NCBI GenBank assembly: GCA_023145655.1
Contig: JAGLDI010000100.1
Span: 1-22,634 of the forward strand
Direction: 5' to 3'
Length of the DNA stretch: 22,634 bases
Source of the DNA: Desulfuromusa sp.
Lineage (GTDB): Bacteria; Desulfobacterota; Desulfuromonadia; Desulfuromonadales; Geopsychrobacteraceae
The notes below the pieces were generated by a model. The model was not told the origin of the DNA and made no database searches. It was given only the letters and a program-made list of their open reading frames with translations. Positions 1 through 9,215 of this stretch are shown here, in pieces; position 1 is the first letter of the stretch; every line of letters starts with the position of its first letter. Both the position numbers and the translations under genes were made by a program.

Positions 1-1376
1 GCACCACTGAGAGAAAGCCGCAACCCGTAACCAAAAAGATTCTCTTGAGAAATTGAGCCCTGAGCCATAACACTATCAACCGAAGAGTAACCCAAACCGA
101 TTGAGAAGGTTCCAGTTGGGCGCTCGGTCACTGCAACTCCGAGGATTGTTTTTGTCTCATCGGAACCAGGCTTATTGGTCACCGTCACCTCATCAAAAAA
201 GCCGAGGTTACGAATCCGTCGCTTTGCCTCCTTAACCCCTTTTGCACGAGACAGATCCCCCTCGAGGATCGGTATTTCTCTGCGAATAACTTTATCACGA
301 GTTTTTGTATTACCGGTAATCTCGATCCGCTCAACAAAAACCCGAGGACCTTGCTCGACTTCCAGATTCAAATTGATCAACTGTTGATTCTTAACTCTAG
401 CAGTTAATGGGGTGACATTTGCGTATGCATAACCATTATCTGCATAAATATCGGTCAACCTTAGAATAGTGTCACGCAACTCTGCTGTACTAAAAATATC
501 TCCAGGTTTTAATCTTACTAACCGCAACATTTTTTCTTGCGAATACATCAGGTCACCGGAAACCATTACTTTTCCAACCGTGTACTGGATCCCCGGATCT
601 ATCTCTATTAAAACGTTAAGATACTTGTCCTCAATCAAAGAAACCTGAGGTTGTTTCACCTTGACATACTGGTATCCTTTATCATGATAAGCAGCTTTGA
701 TCCTCTCAATATCGAGAAGCATGATGTCCCTACTATAAACTCCCCTATCGGTCATCCAGGAGAGAAACCAGCGTTCCTTGGTCTCCATCTTATCCAGCAA
801 CTCATCCTTATCAAAAGCGGTATTACCAATAAATGAGATGTCTTGGATCAGAACCTTCTTCCCTTCCACAATCTCAAAAATAAGTGTTGCCTCATTCTTT
901 TCATCAACCTGCAAATCCGGTTCTATCTTAGCAGCGTAATAACCATCCTCAATATAAGCATTTTTCATCTCCTGCAAACTTGCTTCAACTTTGGATCGTT
1001 TATAGATAGAGGGAGCTCTCAACTTTAGCAGAGGACGTAACTTATCCTCCTTCAGTTTATCATTACCAGAAAATTTAATGTAACGGATCAAAGGGAGTTC
1101 ATGAACGACAAAAGTAAGGATTTTGGTCCCCTGTACCTCAGTCATTTCTGCAGAGATATCATCGAAATATCCTAATTTAAAAATATTCTGCATCGCTCGA
1201 TCAATATCTTCTGGTGAAACAATATCCCCAGATTCAATCGATATTTCTGCCAACACCACAGATTTTTCAACCCGGATAATCCCCTCGATCTGAACATCTG
1301 ACACCCTAAGGTCCTGCGCAGCAGCCAACACCGCAAGACTCAACAAAAAAAGTGTCAATATTACTTTTTTCAACAT
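1..1376 (-). CDS. bamA: Outer-membrane protein assembly factor BamA (N-terminal ~458 residues, truncated by window edge)
   Basis: BamA folds and inserts beta-barrel proteins into the outer membrane. I translated the minus strand from the ATG at 1376-1374 and the frame stays open to base 1. The protein begins with a signal peptide (MLKKVILTLFLLSLAVLAAA), followed by five consecutive POTRA-type repeats, visible from recurring pieces such as IKFSGNDKL, ISFIGNTAF, VMVSGDLM and IEITGNTKTRDKVIRREI. The start of the Omp85 barrel follows, with TERPTGTFSIGLGYSS and QENLFGYG near residues 425-450. About 458 of the roughly 750-800 residues usual for the family are present. The start has a good ribosome binding site (AGAGGG, 5 bases upstream). 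The gene lies 63 bases after lolD, so it is probably in the lysS-lolC-lolD transcript. The C-terminal barrel lies outside the window. Confidence 0.95.
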   Translation of the reverse strand, partial: MLKKVILTLFLLSLAVLAAAQDLRVSDVQIEGIIRVEKSVVLAEISIESGDIVSPEDIDRAMQNIFKLGYFDDISAEMTEVQGTKILTFVVHELPLIRYIKFSGNDKLKEDKLRPLLKLRAPSIYKRSKVEASLQEMKNAYIEDGYYAAKIEPDLQVDEKNEATLIFEIVEGKKVLIQDISFIGNTAFDKDELLDKMETKERWFLSWMTDRGVYSRDIMLLDIERIKAAYHDKGYQYVKVKQPQVSLIEDKYLNVLIEIDPGIQYTVGKVMVSGDLMYSQEKMLRLVRLKPGDIFSTAELRDTILRLTDIYADNGYAYANVTPLTARVKNQQLINLNLEVEQGPRVFVERIEITGNTKTRDKVIRREIPILEGDLSRAKGVKEAKRRIRNLGFFDEVTVTNKPGSDETKTILGVAVTERPTGTFSIGLGYSSVDSVMAQGSISQENLFGYGLRLSLSG

Positions 1377-1439
1377 CAGTGACCCTCTGAACAAAACATT
1401 AAAACAAAACGACAATTATGGAAAATCAGGCTAAAAACT

Positions 1440-2132
1440 TCAATTCAATTCATCCCCGACAACAACACCATCTTCGATCCGCAACGTCCGATCGAGACTA
1501 TTTGCTAACAAAACATTATGGGTGACAATAACCATCGTTAAGCCACGCGTTTGGTGCATCATATTCAGCAATTGCATGATTTCATCAGAAATACGGCTAT
1601 CCAAATTTCCGGTCGGTTCGTCTGCCAATAATAATCGTGGCTCACAGATCAGCGCACGGGCAATAGCAACACGCTGCTGTTCGCCTCCCGACAGGGCACC
1701 GGGTTTATGCGTCAGGCGTTTTTGAAGGCCTACTTCGGTCAAGATTTCAGTCGCTTTTTGAACTGCGGTAGAACGCATTACACCACCGATCAGTAGGGGC
1801 ATCATGACATTTTCCAAAGCGGTAAATTCAGGCAGTAATTGATGAAACTGAAAAACAAAACCTACCGTGCGATTACGAAAAGCATCAAGATCAGCACCCT
1901 TCAACGCAAATAAGCTATTTCCCTCAAACAATACCTCACCAGCCGTCGGGTGGTCTAACCCCCCAAGAATATGCATCAGAGTGGTTTTTCCAGCCCCGGA
2001 AGTCCCGACAACAGCAACTCGTTCACCGGCACAGATTTTCAAATTTACCCCATGCAGAACTTCTATAACTCCCCCGGGAGTCGTAAAACTTTTACCCAGC
2101 GAAGAGACTTCAATAAGTGCGGGTTTATTCAT
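1440..2132 (-). CDS. lolD: Lipoprotein-releasing system ATP-binding protein LolD
   Basis: This is the ATPase of the LolCDE exporter, which extracts lipoproteins from the inner membrane for transfer to the periplasmic carrier LolA. The 230-residue protein is full length. It has Walker A GTSGAGKT (43-50), Q-loop Q95, ABC signature LSGGEQ (147-152), Walker B LLLADE with catalytic E172, D-loop NLD, and H-loop H205. The motif ADEPTGNLD and the overall length fit the LolD/MacB/FtsE branch, and the adjoining LolC-type permease identifies it as LolD. The start overlaps the end of lolC by 8 bases, indicating translational coupling, and bamA follows 63 bases later. Nothing looks degraded. Confidence 0.95.
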   Translation of the reverse strand: MNKPALIEVSSLGKSFTTPGGVIEVLHGVNLKICAGERVAVVGTSGAGKTTLMHILGGLDHPTAGEVLFEGNSLFALKGADLDAFRNRTVGFVFQFHQLLPEFTALENVMMPLLIGGVMRSTAVQKATEILTEVGLQKRLTHKPGALSGGEQQRVAIARALICEPRLLLADEPTGNLDSRISDEIMQLLNMMHQTRGLTMVIVTHNVLLANSLDRTLRIEDGVVVGDELN

Positions 2133-3375
2133 AGCGGAGAGCCTCGGTCGGGTCCATACGTGAAGCTCGCCAGGCAGGATAGATTGTCGCCAGCAAACAG
2201 ATGCTCATCGCCATCACCACGACCACCACAACATCACTGATCACCACTTCCGAAGGGAAATGGGCCATTCCATAAACCGCTTGATCAAAGATCTGGATAC
2301 TGAAAGTACGTTCAATAAATTTGATGGTAACATCGGCATAGGTCGCCAGAAAAACTCCCAGAGCGGTTCCCAACCCTGTTCCGACAGTGCCAATAATAAA
2401 ACCTTCCAGCATAAATATTTTCATTATACTCCGGGCATTGGCACCCATCGCCCGGAGGATAGCAATATCACGATTTTTTTCCATCACCACCATAATCAAG
2501 GTTGTCGCAATGTTGAATGCAGCAACCAGAACAATAATACCGAGGATAATAAACAGACCTAACTTTTCCAGTTTAAGGGCCGATAGAAAAGAACCATAAA
2601 TACTTTGCCATGGCCGAATGACAGTAGGAAAGCCAAACTTGGCAGCTAAAGAAGCTGCAACCTGGGGAGCTCGTTCATAACGATCAACTTCAAGCTCAAT
2701 CCCACTGACAATCCCCTCTAAATCAAAAAAGTGCTGAGCAACAGCTAAGGGGATATAGGCATAAAAACTATCAACCAGACTGCTCTGCTTTTCAAAAATA
2801 CCCACAACCTGAAATGGTTTCATTTTAGGGATCATGCCGAAAGGGGTCATGGTAAATAGTGGCGGGATAACGTTGATCGAGTCGCCGACAGCAACGCCTA
2901 AGCTACTTGCAGTATCAAGACCTATAACAATTCCGGGGCGTTCAGCATTGTTATTGAAAAAACGCTCGGTGACAGATTGGCCATCCTGAGTCAATAGTGG
3001 TTGGAAAAATATTTTATGTTCTGCTTCAACCCCCTTGACACTGACCGCCGAGACATTCCCCTGGGAGAGTAACATCGCCTCTTTAGAGACAAAGGGAGAG
3101 GCGGAGAGAACATGCGGGGTCTGTCCTGCTGCCTTCACCAAGGCGTAAGGATTATCGATTCCCTCATCAAAACTTTGAATCAACACATGGGGAACATTAC
3201 CAAGGATCTGGTCACGCACCCCAGCAGTAAAACCAGTCATCACCGCCAGAACCAGAATCAGCGCCGCCACTCCAAGGGTCACCCCGGCAATTGAGATAAA
3301 AGAGATAACTGAGATAAAGGTCTGCTTCCGCTTGGCACGTAGATAGCGGAGGCTGATAAACCATTCGTAAGACAT
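2125..3375 (-). CDS. lolC: Lipoprotein-releasing ABC transporter permease, LolC/LolE family
   Basis: This is the membrane subunit of the lipoprotein-releasing exporter that works with LolD. From the ATG at 3375 it is 416 residues ([18 protein letters not shown]...). A first transmembrane helix lies near residues 25-48, with a large periplasmic MacB-PCD-like domain to about residue 265. Three further helices form the FtsX-like domain (270-410), which includes [19 protein letters not shown], the conserved coupling region of LolC/LolE. A TTG 15 bases upstream also keeps the frame open, but it lacks a ribosome binding site and the family normally begins at MSYE. Only one LolC/E gene is present, so the complex may be a homodimer as in many non-enteric bacteria; whether to call it LolC or LolE cannot be decided from the sequence. 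Confidence 0.93.
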   Translation of the reverse strand: MSYEWFISLRYLRAKRKQTFISVISFISIAGVTLGVAALILVLAVMTGFTAGVRDQILGNVPHVLIQSFDEGIDNPYALVKAAGQTPHVLSASPFVSKEAMLLSQGNVSAVSVKGVEAEHKIFFQPLLTQDGQSVTERFFNNNAERPGIVIGLDTASSLGVAVGDSINVIPPLFTMTPFGMIPKMKPFQVVGIFEKQSSLVDSFYAYIPLAVAQHFFDLEGIVSGIELEVDRYERAPQVAASLAAKFGFPTVIRPWQSIYGSFLSALKLEKLGLFIILGIIVLVAAFNIATTLIMVVMEKNRDIAILRAMGANARSIMKIFMLEGFIIGTVGTGLGTALGVFLATYADVTIKFIERTFSIQIFDQAVYGMAHFPSEVVISDVVVVVVMAMSICLLATIYPAWRASRMDPTEALRYE

Positions 3376-3400
3376 TATTATCCGTCGCAACTGGAAAAAA

Positions 3401-4885
3401 TCAGCTGATTTCAGGGCGTAATTGTGGGAACAGAATCACATCTCGAATTGAAGAAGAATTGGTTAACAACATCACCAGGCGGTCGATACCTATCCCCTCT
3501 CCTGCGGTTGGTGGTAACCCGTATTCCAAGGCACGGATATAATCTTCATCCATCCCATGAGCCTCTTCGTCCCCGGCCGCTTTCTCTTCAAGTTGTTGAA
3601 GAAAACGTTCTTTTTGATCGATCGGGTTATTCAATTCAGAAAACGCATTAGCCAACTCACGACCGACTATAAACAGTTCAAACCGATCCACAACATCAGG
3701 ATTCAGATCATTTTTACGTGACAACGGTGAAATTTCGGTCGGATATTCGGTAATGAAGGTGGGCTGCCAGAGCTTTGGTTCCACCACCTCATCAAAAATT
3801 TCTGCCAACAATTTACCATGCCCAATTCGATCTTCCAGCTCCAGTCCTAGCGACTGAGCATAGGCGAAAGATTGATCCCGATCATCGAGAACCGTCATCT
3901 CAATGCTGCCATACTTGACGATCGAGTCCTTCAAAGTCAGACGGTCCCACGGCGGGGTCAGATCAACCTCTTTTTCTCCATAGGGGATAACCAAGCCGCC
4001 GCAAACCGCAGTTGCGACATGACAAATAAGCTTTTCAGTGAAATTCATCATATCGTCATAAGTTGCATAGGCACGATAGAATTCCATCATCGTGAATTCA
4101 GGGTTATGCTGAATTGAAATACCTTCATTACGAAAATTTCGATTGATCTCAAACACCCGGTCAAAGCCACCGACAACCAATCGCTTCAAGTAAAGCTCCG
4201 GAGCAATCCGCAAAAATAGATCCATCTTGAGGGTATTATGGTGGGTTACAAAAGGTTTAGCGGTTGCACCACCGGCAACTTGATGCATCATCGGGGTTTC
4301 AACTTCCAGATAATCGTCAGAAAGCATGTAATCACGGATCAGATTGACAATCCGACTGCGCTTGCGAAATACTTCTCGAACGTCTGGGTTGACAATCAGA
4401 TCGAGATAACGCTGTCGATATCGGGTTTCTACATCGGTCAAGCCGTGCCATTTTTCCGGTAACGGCAGGAGTGACTTGGTCAACAGCCGAATTTCAGCAG
4501 CCCGAACCGAAAGTTCATCCGTTTTAGTTCGGAAGGGTGAGCCGAAAACTCCAACAATATCACCAATATCAAACTTTTTAAATTGCTCAAAAGCCGCCTC
4601 CCCCACCTGATTACGGGCGACGTAGATCTGCAACCGACCACTGCCATCCTGCAATTGCAAAAATGCCGCTTTACCAAAATCACGGCGGGCCATAATTCGG
4701 CCACCGACCCGATAAGTGATCTCTGTTCCCTCAAGCTTCAGCTTATCGTCAGCAGCATGGGCATCAAGTACCTGCTGAGCAGTATGTTTAACCACAAAAT
4801 CATTAGCAAAAGGGTTGATGCCATCAGCTTGATAGCTCTCAACTTTGGCACGCCGCTGTTGCAATAATTCGTTAAATTCTGCCAT
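3401..4885 (-). CDS. lysS: Lysyl-tRNA synthetase, class II
   Basis: This cytoplasmic enzyme charges tRNA-Lys with lysine using ATP. The 494-residue protein has an N-terminal OB-fold anticodon-binding domain ([20 protein letters not shown], about residues 60-80). A class II catalytic core follows, with motif 2 around [14 protein letters not shown] and motif 3 [10 protein letters not shown] near the C-terminus. Length is normal for bacterial LysS. The ATG at 4885 is preferred over an in-frame TTG at 4894 because AAGGA sits 9 bases upstream of the ATG. A strong promoter lies just upstream (4921-4949), giving a leader of only about 30 bases, so no room for a T-box or riboswitch. The gene leads the lolC-lolD-bamA group, with a gap of about 25 bases to lolC. 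Confidence 0.97.
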   Translation of the reverse strand: MAEFNELLQQRRAKVESYQADGINPFANDFVVKHTAQQVLDAHAADDKLKLEGTEITYRVGGRIMARRDFGKAAFLQLQDGSGRLQIYVARNQVGEAAFEQFKKFDIGDIVGVFGSPFRTKTDELSVRAAEIRLLTKSLLPLPEKWHGLTDVETRYRQRYLDLIVNPDVREVFRKRSRIVNLIRDYMLSDDYLEVETPMMHQVAGGATAKPFVTHHNTLKMDLFLRIAPELYLKRLVVGGFDRVFEINRNFRNEGISIQHNPEFTMMEFYRAYATYDDMMNFTEKLICHVATAVCGGLVIPYGEKEVDLTPPWDRLTLKDSIVKYGSIEMTVLDDRDQSFAYAQSLGLELEDRIGHGKLLAEIFDEVVEPKLWQPTFITEYPTEISPLSRKNDLNPDVVDRFELFIVGRELANAFSELNNPIDQKERFLQQLEEKAAGDEEAHGMDEDYIRALEYGLPPTAGEGIGIDRLVMLLTNSSSIRDVILFPQLRPEIS

Positions 4886-4920
4886 GATTTTCAATCCTTT
4901 ATCACGTTATTTGGAGTCGC

Positions 4921-4949
4921 ACGATACCCTCAGAGCTGTCTTTCGTCAA
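4921..4949 (-). promoter_or_regulatory. Sigma70-type promoter upstream of lysS
   Basis: Read on the minus strand, TTGACG (4949-4944) and TATCGT (4926-4921) are separated by exactly 17 bases. Transcription would start near 4914, about 30 bases before the lysS ATG. This would drive lysS-lolC-lolD-bamA. Confidence 0.7.
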
Positions 4950-5046
4950 GGTAGAAAGGGCCTCCAAACGTTACAGGACGCCAATGCAGATTTATCCGGG
5001 GGAAACCACCGCGAAATAATATTTAAGCAATCCTGAAAGTTTACAT

Positions 5047-5457
5047 TTATAATTTTTCAAAGTCGGTCAGAACCGAACGGAACTCAGCTGGAATACGACA
5101 AAGTTTACCCATATTGTAGTTGAAGCAAAGCACTGGAGTTTCACCCTCTGCCGTCAACTCAGTCACACGCTCAATTCGATACTCCATGACCCAACCAGAT
5201 CGTTTTAAATCACGCGATCTGACTCCGATCTGCAATTCGTCACCAAGAAACATCTCCTGCCGAAAAAAAACATGGGCCTCCGACATAATGAGGCCACAAT
5301 CACCAAGATCCATTTCAGAATAGGGTCCAAGGTTCGCAAGATAAGCAATCCGGGCATCCTGAAAAAAATTCAATACAGCAGAATTAGCAACATGACCACC
5401 ATAATTAATATCAGCAACCCCAACACGATAAGAAAACTCAAAAGAAAACTGGTTCAT
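5047..5457 (-). CDS. Acyl-CoA thioesterase, 4HBT (hot-dog fold) family
   Basis: A 136-residue single hot-dog-fold thioesterase, expected to hydrolyse an acyl-CoA in the cytoplasm. The 4HBT signature lies near the N-terminus: D16-x-N18-Y-G-G-H22-V-x-N25, with D16 as the likely catalytic aspartate, followed by the long helix NFFQDARIAYL. Two longer starts exist at 5484 and 5472, but the ATG at 5457 has an excellent GGAGG 8 bases upstream and gives the usual family start. With this start the gene does not overlap mutM but follows it by 14 bases. It is the last gene of the peptide-transporter/mutM cluster. The substrate is not predictable; the family includes 4-hydroxybenzoyl-CoA, YbgC-like and medium/long-chain acyl-CoA thioesterases. 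Confidence 0.85.
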   Translation of the reverse strand: MNQFSFEFSYRVGVADINYGGHVANSAVLNFFQDARIAYLANLGPYSEMDLGDCGLIMSEAHVFFRQEMFLGDELQIGVRSRDLKRSGWVMEYRIERVTELTAEGETPVLCFNYNMGKLCRIPAEFRSVLTDFEKL

Positions 5458-5471
5458 TATACGGGCCTCCA

Positions 5472-6287
5472 TCAGAATTGGCATCTCGGGCAGAAAAATG
5501 TTGAGCGCTGCCCCAGACGTTGACTATGAACAGGGTGACCACAGGTCAGACAAGGGTCCCCACCGCGGCCATAAACCTGCAGTTGTTGAGTGAAATATCC
5601 GGGCTTACCATCCGCCTGGTTGAAGTCATTGATCGTTGTACCACCAGCGCCAATCGCCTGGAGCAGAATTTCTTTAATTGTACGTACCAGAATTTCATAC
5701 CGCTTAAGAGCAACTCTTCCCGCCATTCGATCAGGACGAATACCGGCGCGAAACAGGGACTCACTCGCATAAATATTCCCCACCCCGACAACCGTCTTCT
5801 GCTCCATAATGAACTGTTTAACCGTTAGTTTCCTCCCTCTGGAAAGAGCATGGAGATACTCCCCGCTAAAAGCATCCGTCAGGGGTTCTGGACCAAGGTG
5901 ACAAAGTAGTTTGTGGCTGTATGGCTCAGAATTGGTATAAATAAATGCACCAAATTTACGAGGATCGGTCAAGCGCAGACACTGCCCATTGGTAAAAATC
6001 AGATCAACATGGTCATGTTTCTGTTCTGTTGTACCTGCTGGAACAATCCTTAAGCTACCCGACATCCCCAAATGCAGAATGATCGTTCCCTGATCACAGC
6101 ATAATAGGAGATATTTTGCCCGGCGCTCAACCTTACATATTTTTTGTCCAGGGAGAATGTAGCAAAGGGCAGGATCAAGGGACCAGCGTAATTTAGCGGT
6201 TCTGAATACACATTCAAGGATGGTTCGACCAGTCACATGCGGGGCAATTCCCCGGAGGGTCGTTTCAACTTCAGGCAATTCTGGCAT
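5472..6287 (-). CDS. mutM: Formamidopyrimidine-DNA glycosylase (Fpg/MutM)
   Basis: This base-excision repair enzyme removes 8-oxoguanine and formamidopyrimidines and nicks the abasic site. The 271-residue protein starts MPELPEVET, with the catalytic N-terminal proline P2 and E3, and lysine K58 in RRAKYL corresponds to the conserved K57 of the family. The helix-two-turn-helix segment contains QKTVVGVGNIYASE. The C-terminal zinc finger is intact as C246-x2-C249-x16-C266-x2-C269, with R261 in GQRSTFFC. All catalytic residues are present. It starts 2 bases after the preceding hypothetical gene's stop codon, so expression probably depends on the upstream cluster. Confidence 0.97.
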   Translation of the reverse strand: MPELPEVETTLRGIAPHVTGRTILECVFRTAKLRWSLDPALCYILPGQKICKVERRAKYLLLCCDQGTIILHLGMSGSLRIVPAGTTEQKHDHVDLIFTNGQCLRLTDPRKFGAFIYTNSEPYSHKLLCHLGPEPLTDAFSGEYLHALSRGRKLTVKQFIMEQKTVVGVGNIYASESLFRAGIRPDRMAGRVALKRYEILVRTIKEILLQAIGAGGTTINDFNQADGKPGYFTQQLQVYGRGGDPCLTCGHPVHSQRLGQRSTFFCPRCQF

Positions 6288-6289
6288 AA

Positions 6290-6697
6290 TTAAAAACGGA
6301 TCTTCTGTGACGCATTATTAAAATTACAAAAGTCGATTTGACTCGGAGGACCGGGGTAGTCATCTGCTCCCAACTTCTGCGCTGAATGGTAACGCCACCC
6401 GCTATCGGTTTCAATCAGCAAGGCAAGTTCATAAAAAAACTGAGTTCCGACTTCAGTCGCTATCTCCATCACCAGAAGTACTTCCAATTGAAATTCAGCA
6501 ACCGGGCGTTGTTTTAAGCAGTGCCAATTTTTAATTTCAATCTCACTTAGTTGTTGCCGGGCAAAACGGACATAGGTACTACGACTGCTGAATTGCTGTA
6601 GAAACGGCGCGGCATGATGATAACTGTCATAAACCGCAGCATAATCACCAGCACTGAGAGAAGAGAATCGCTGCTCTAAAAGTTGCCGGACCGTCAC
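6290..6697 (-). CDS. Small conserved-type protein, possible NTF2-like/YchJ-like fold
   Basis: I do not recognise a specific family with confidence. The 135-residue protein has no signal peptide or membrane helix. The pattern of an N-terminal helix (LEQRFSSLSAGDYAAVYDSYH), a second helix (STYVRFARQQLSEIEI) and then alternating strands (AEFQLEVLLVMEIAT, TQFFYELALLIETDSGWRYHSA) resembles NTF2-like or YchJ/UPF0225-type alpha+beta cones. That is an inference from pattern only. It starts with GTG, whose last two bases overlap the TGA of the upstream permease gene, and has GAGG 9 bases upstream, so it is translationally coupled. Its position between a permease gene and mutM gives no clear functional hint. 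Confidence 0.75.
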   Translation of the reverse strand: MTVRQLLEQRFSSLSAGDYAAVYDSYHHAAPFLQQFSSRSTYVRFARQQLSEIEIKNWHCLKQRPVAEFQLEVLLVMEIATEVGTQFFYELALLIETDSGWRYHSAQKLGADDYPGPPSQIDFCNFNNASQKIRF

Positions 6698-7551
6698 TCT
6701 TTTAACCTCGGATCAAGAGCGTCACGAACCCCTTCTCCGAGAAGGTTGTAACCGAGAACAGTGATTAAAATTGCCAGTCCGGGAATCACCGACAACCACC
6801 AGGCACTGCCGAGTGTCTGTTTGCCGATAATCAACATATTTCCCCACGATGGTGTTGGCGGCTGCACCCCGATGCCAAGAAATGACAGGGCACTTTCGGT
6901 CAGAATAGCTCCTGCAACACCAAGTGTTGCAGATACCAGAACCGGAGACATGGCATTGGGGAGAATATGGCGAAAAATAAGTCTCAGGTCTGAAGCTCCA
7001 AGAGCCTGTGCGGCCAAGACAAAATCACGCTGCCGCAAGCTGAGAAACTCTGCACGAATCAAGCGTGCCACCCCCATCCAGCTGGTCAACCCGATCACAA
7101 TCATGATATTCCAGATTGATGGATCAAGAAATGCAATCACGGCCAGAATTAAAAAGAAAGTTGGAAAGCACAGCATTATATCAACAAAACGCATCACCAA
7201 TGCATCGACCCAACTCCCATAGTAGCCGGCTAAGGCACCGAGAACAATCCCAATGACCGTTGAAATTCCAACGGCAACAAATCCAACCAGCAGTGAAATC
7301 CTCGCACCATAAAGCATCCGGACAAACACCTCCCGGCCCAAGTCATCGGTTCCAAAAGGGTGCGCCATACTTGGCGGCAACAGACTTTGGCCAACATCAA
7401 TGGCCGCCGGATCAGCACTGCTGAATGAAGCAGCAGCTGCCATCAGAAACATGACCAGAACAATCAAGCCACCAACCAGAGCCATACGGTTATAGCGTAA
7501 TCGCTGCCAGACCACAGCAAAAATGAAAATACGTCGGGACCGTGACATCAT
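6694..7551 (-). CDS. Peptide/nickel-type ABC transporter permease, DppC/OppC family
   Basis: This is the second inner-membrane permease of a peptide-type importer. At 285 residues it is normal in length. An OppC-type N-terminal helix (about residues 23-45) precedes a periplasmic stretch containing HPFGTDDLGREVFVRMLYGA, the hallmark of DppC/OppC proteins. The six-helix BPD_transp_1 domain follows, with the EAA loop LAAQALGASDLRLIFRHILP that docks on the ATPase. Its ATG shares one base with the TGA of the preceding GspE-N-like gene. No DppD/DppF ATPase gene lies in the window, so the energising subunits must be encoded elsewhere. The substrate (di- or oligopeptide, or another SBP_bac_5 ligand) is not decided by sequence. 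Confidence 0.92.
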   Translation of the reverse strand: MMSRSRRIFIFAVVWQRLRYNRMALVGGLIVLVMFLMAAAASFSSADPAAIDVGQSLLPPSMAHPFGTDDLGREVFVRMLYGARISLLVGFVAVGISTVIGIVLGALAGYYGSWVDALVMRFVDIMLCFPTFFLILAVIAFLDPSIWNIMIVIGLTSWMGVARLIRAEFLSLRQRDFVLAAQALGASDLRLIFRHILPNAMSPVLVSATLGVAGAILTESALSFLGIGVQPPTPSWGNMLIIGKQTLGSAWWLSVIPGLAILITVLGYNLLGEGVRDALDPRLKE

Positions 7552-8165
7552 CAGTTAAACTTTACCCGTTCGATATCAAGCACGCTTAAGACCCCTTTTT
7601 CTTTCAGCAGCTCAAGCAATCGATCAAGGCGCGGGTCTGCGGTGGAGGTATTACTGAAATCGATGGCACTAAAATCAATGCTGATCTCTTCAATCTCAGG
7701 TTCTGGTGGTTCAGACGTCTCTTTGGGACGGTTGTTTTTTATTGCCTGTTCAATCTCATTCTCAACAGCTAATACCGGAATGACCTTACATCCGGTAGCA
7801 AATTGTAAATCATCTACCAGTTTAAGATTGGTCGGATCGGTCATCGCTACGCGCAATATTTTTTCATTTCCAGTTCTGCGTAATTCAATTGGAACCACCA
7901 TCAATTCCAACATCCGTTCAGCCGACAACAGCGCCATGAGAGACTCCGGGATTTCAAGCTCCTGCAATGAAACCCGGGAGTATTTCACCTGTGTTTCCAA
8001 AAATTCCAGAATTGTCTCTTCAGGAAGATAGCCAAGCTTAACCAGGGCACTGCCAACTTGACCACCCAGATTCCGTTGCAGTGAGAGTGCTGATTCAAGT
8101 TGAAACCGATCGATCAGTCCCGCTTCCAGCAACATTTCCCCCAGACGATTTGCATTAATTTGCAT
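7551..8165 (-). CDS. Stand-alone GspE-N / MshEN-like domain protein, candidate c-di-GMP receptor
   Basis: A 204-residue soluble protein matching the N-terminal domain of type II secretion/pilus ATPases (GspE, PilB, MshE) but with no ATPase domain. Residues 7-30 fit the first MshEN half-motif: R7-L8-G9, G16, L23, L27, Q30. After a 5-residue spacer, residues 36-59 repeat it: G38, G45, I52, L56, Q59, with Q36-V37 in place of the usual basic-Leu pair. This spacing is the published c-di-GMP-binding arrangement of MshEN domains. The rest of the GspE_N fold continues to about residue 145, followed by an acidic, proline-rich linker and a short C-terminal helix. It sits between the two permease genes of the peptide transporter, 30 bases after the first. 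Regulation of the transporter or operon by c-di-GMP is my inference. Confidence 0.85.
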   Translation of the reverse strand: MQINANRLGEMLLEAGLIDRFQLESALSLQRNLGGQVGSALVKLGYLPEETILEFLETQVKYSRVSLQELEIPESLMALLSAERMLELMVVPIELRRTGNEKILRVAMTDPTNLKLVDDLQFATGCKVIPVLAVENEIEQAIKNNRPKETSEPPEPEIEEISIDFSAIDFSNTSTADPRLDRLLELLKEKGVLSVLDIERVKFN

Positions 8166-8195
8166 AGAGTCCCCATCTCATTCTTGATTTTCCTA

Positions 8196-9191
8196 TCATG
8201 TTGAGCCCCCACTCTGTTGACTATGTCGAATCCGCGGATCTGCAAGAGCATAGCAAATATCAGCTAACAGATTTCCAAGCAATGTCAGAACTGCCCCCAT
8301 GACCAAAATCCCCATGATCAACGGATAGTCACGCATCATAACACCATCATAAAAAAGTTTCCCCATTCCCGGAATGGCGAAAATTGTTTCAAAAATCACA
8401 CTACCACCGATTAATCCCGGCACAGAAAGTCCCAGAATAGTGATAACCGGTAGCAACGCATTACGTAAAGCATGCTTATAGATGACAGTCCGCTCTGACA
8501 GACCTTTAGCTCGAGCCGTTAAAATATAATCCTGCCGGATCACCTCTAACATGTTAGAGCGCATGTAACGGGAGAATCCGGCCAACCCACCGATCGCCGA
8601 AACAAACACCGGCAGAATCAAATGGCTGATTCGATCAAGAATTTGTTCCCCCCAACTTAAATATTCGTAACCAAGGGACTTCAATCCGGAAACAGGGAGA
8701 ACCCCCAGACGGACCCCGAACCAATCCATAAGCAGAAGTGCCAACCAGAACGATGGCATGGCAAAACCAGTAAAAACCAGAATTGTGGTTGCACGATCAA
8801 ACCCGGAATTTCGTTGGATTGCTGAAATAATTCCCAATGGAATCGACACACCAAGAATCAGAACAATCGAAAGAAGATTAAGCAAAATGGTCACGGGCAG
8901 GCGCTCCAGAACTTTATCCAGAACCGGTCTGCGGTCAGTCGCAAAAGATTCACCAAAATCGAGTTGCAACAAACGCGACAGCCACTTTCCATATTGAACA
9001 TAAAGGGGTTGATCCAGCCCATATTCTGCACGCAAGCGCTCTTGAAGCTCAGAGCTTGCCTGGGGATTAAGTTGAGTTTGCTGATCTGTCGGCTCACCTG
9101 GAGCCAAATGGATCACCACAAATGAAATCAGGGTAATCCCCAACAATAGTGGAATCAGCAGCAATAGACGTTTAGCAATATAGCTCAGCAT
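8196..9191 (-). CDS. Peptide/nickel-type ABC transporter permease, DppB/OppB family
   Basis: This is the first inner-membrane permease of the peptide-type importer, 331 residues, full length. It starts with the typical DppB N-terminus [20 protein letters not shown] and VIHLAPGEP, then a periplasmic loop with [15 protein letters not shown]. The BPD_transp_1 helices follow, with the EAA loop [20 protein letters not shown] and [13 protein letters not shown] near the end. It starts 24 bases after the binding-protein gene. The family imports di- and oligopeptides, nickel or glutathione; the sequence alone does not choose among them. Confidence 0.93.
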   Translation of the reverse strand: MLSYIAKRLLLLIPLLLGITLISFVVIHLAPGEPTDQQTQLNPQASSELQERLRAEYGLDQPLYVQYGKWLSRLLQLDFGESFATDRRPVLDKVLERLPVTILLNLLSIVLILGVSIPLGIISAIQRNSGFDRATTILVFTGFAMPSFWLALLLMDWFGVRLGVLPVSGLKSLGYEYLSWGEQILDRISHLILPVFVSAIGGLAGFSRYMRSNMLEVIRQDYILTARAKGLSERTVIYKHALRNALLPVITILGLSVPGLIGGSVIFETIFAIPGMGKLFYDGVMMRDYPLIMGILVMGAVLTLLGNLLADICYALADPRIRHSQQSGGST

Positions 9192-9215
9192 AAAATTCTC
9201 ACAAAAAACGCTATC

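Noticed and set aside
651..1028. Two plus-strand ORFs of 61 codons each
   Set aside because: They are antisense to the POTRA-coding part of bamA, with no ribosome binding site or recognisable product.
4480..4734. Minus-strand 84-codon ORF within lysS
   Set aside because: Out-of-frame shadow of lysS; the lysS frame is complete and conserved there.
4956..4983. Possible hairpin between the thioesterase gene and the lysS promoter
   Set aside because: The stem is short and mismatched and no T-run follows, so it is not a convincing terminator.
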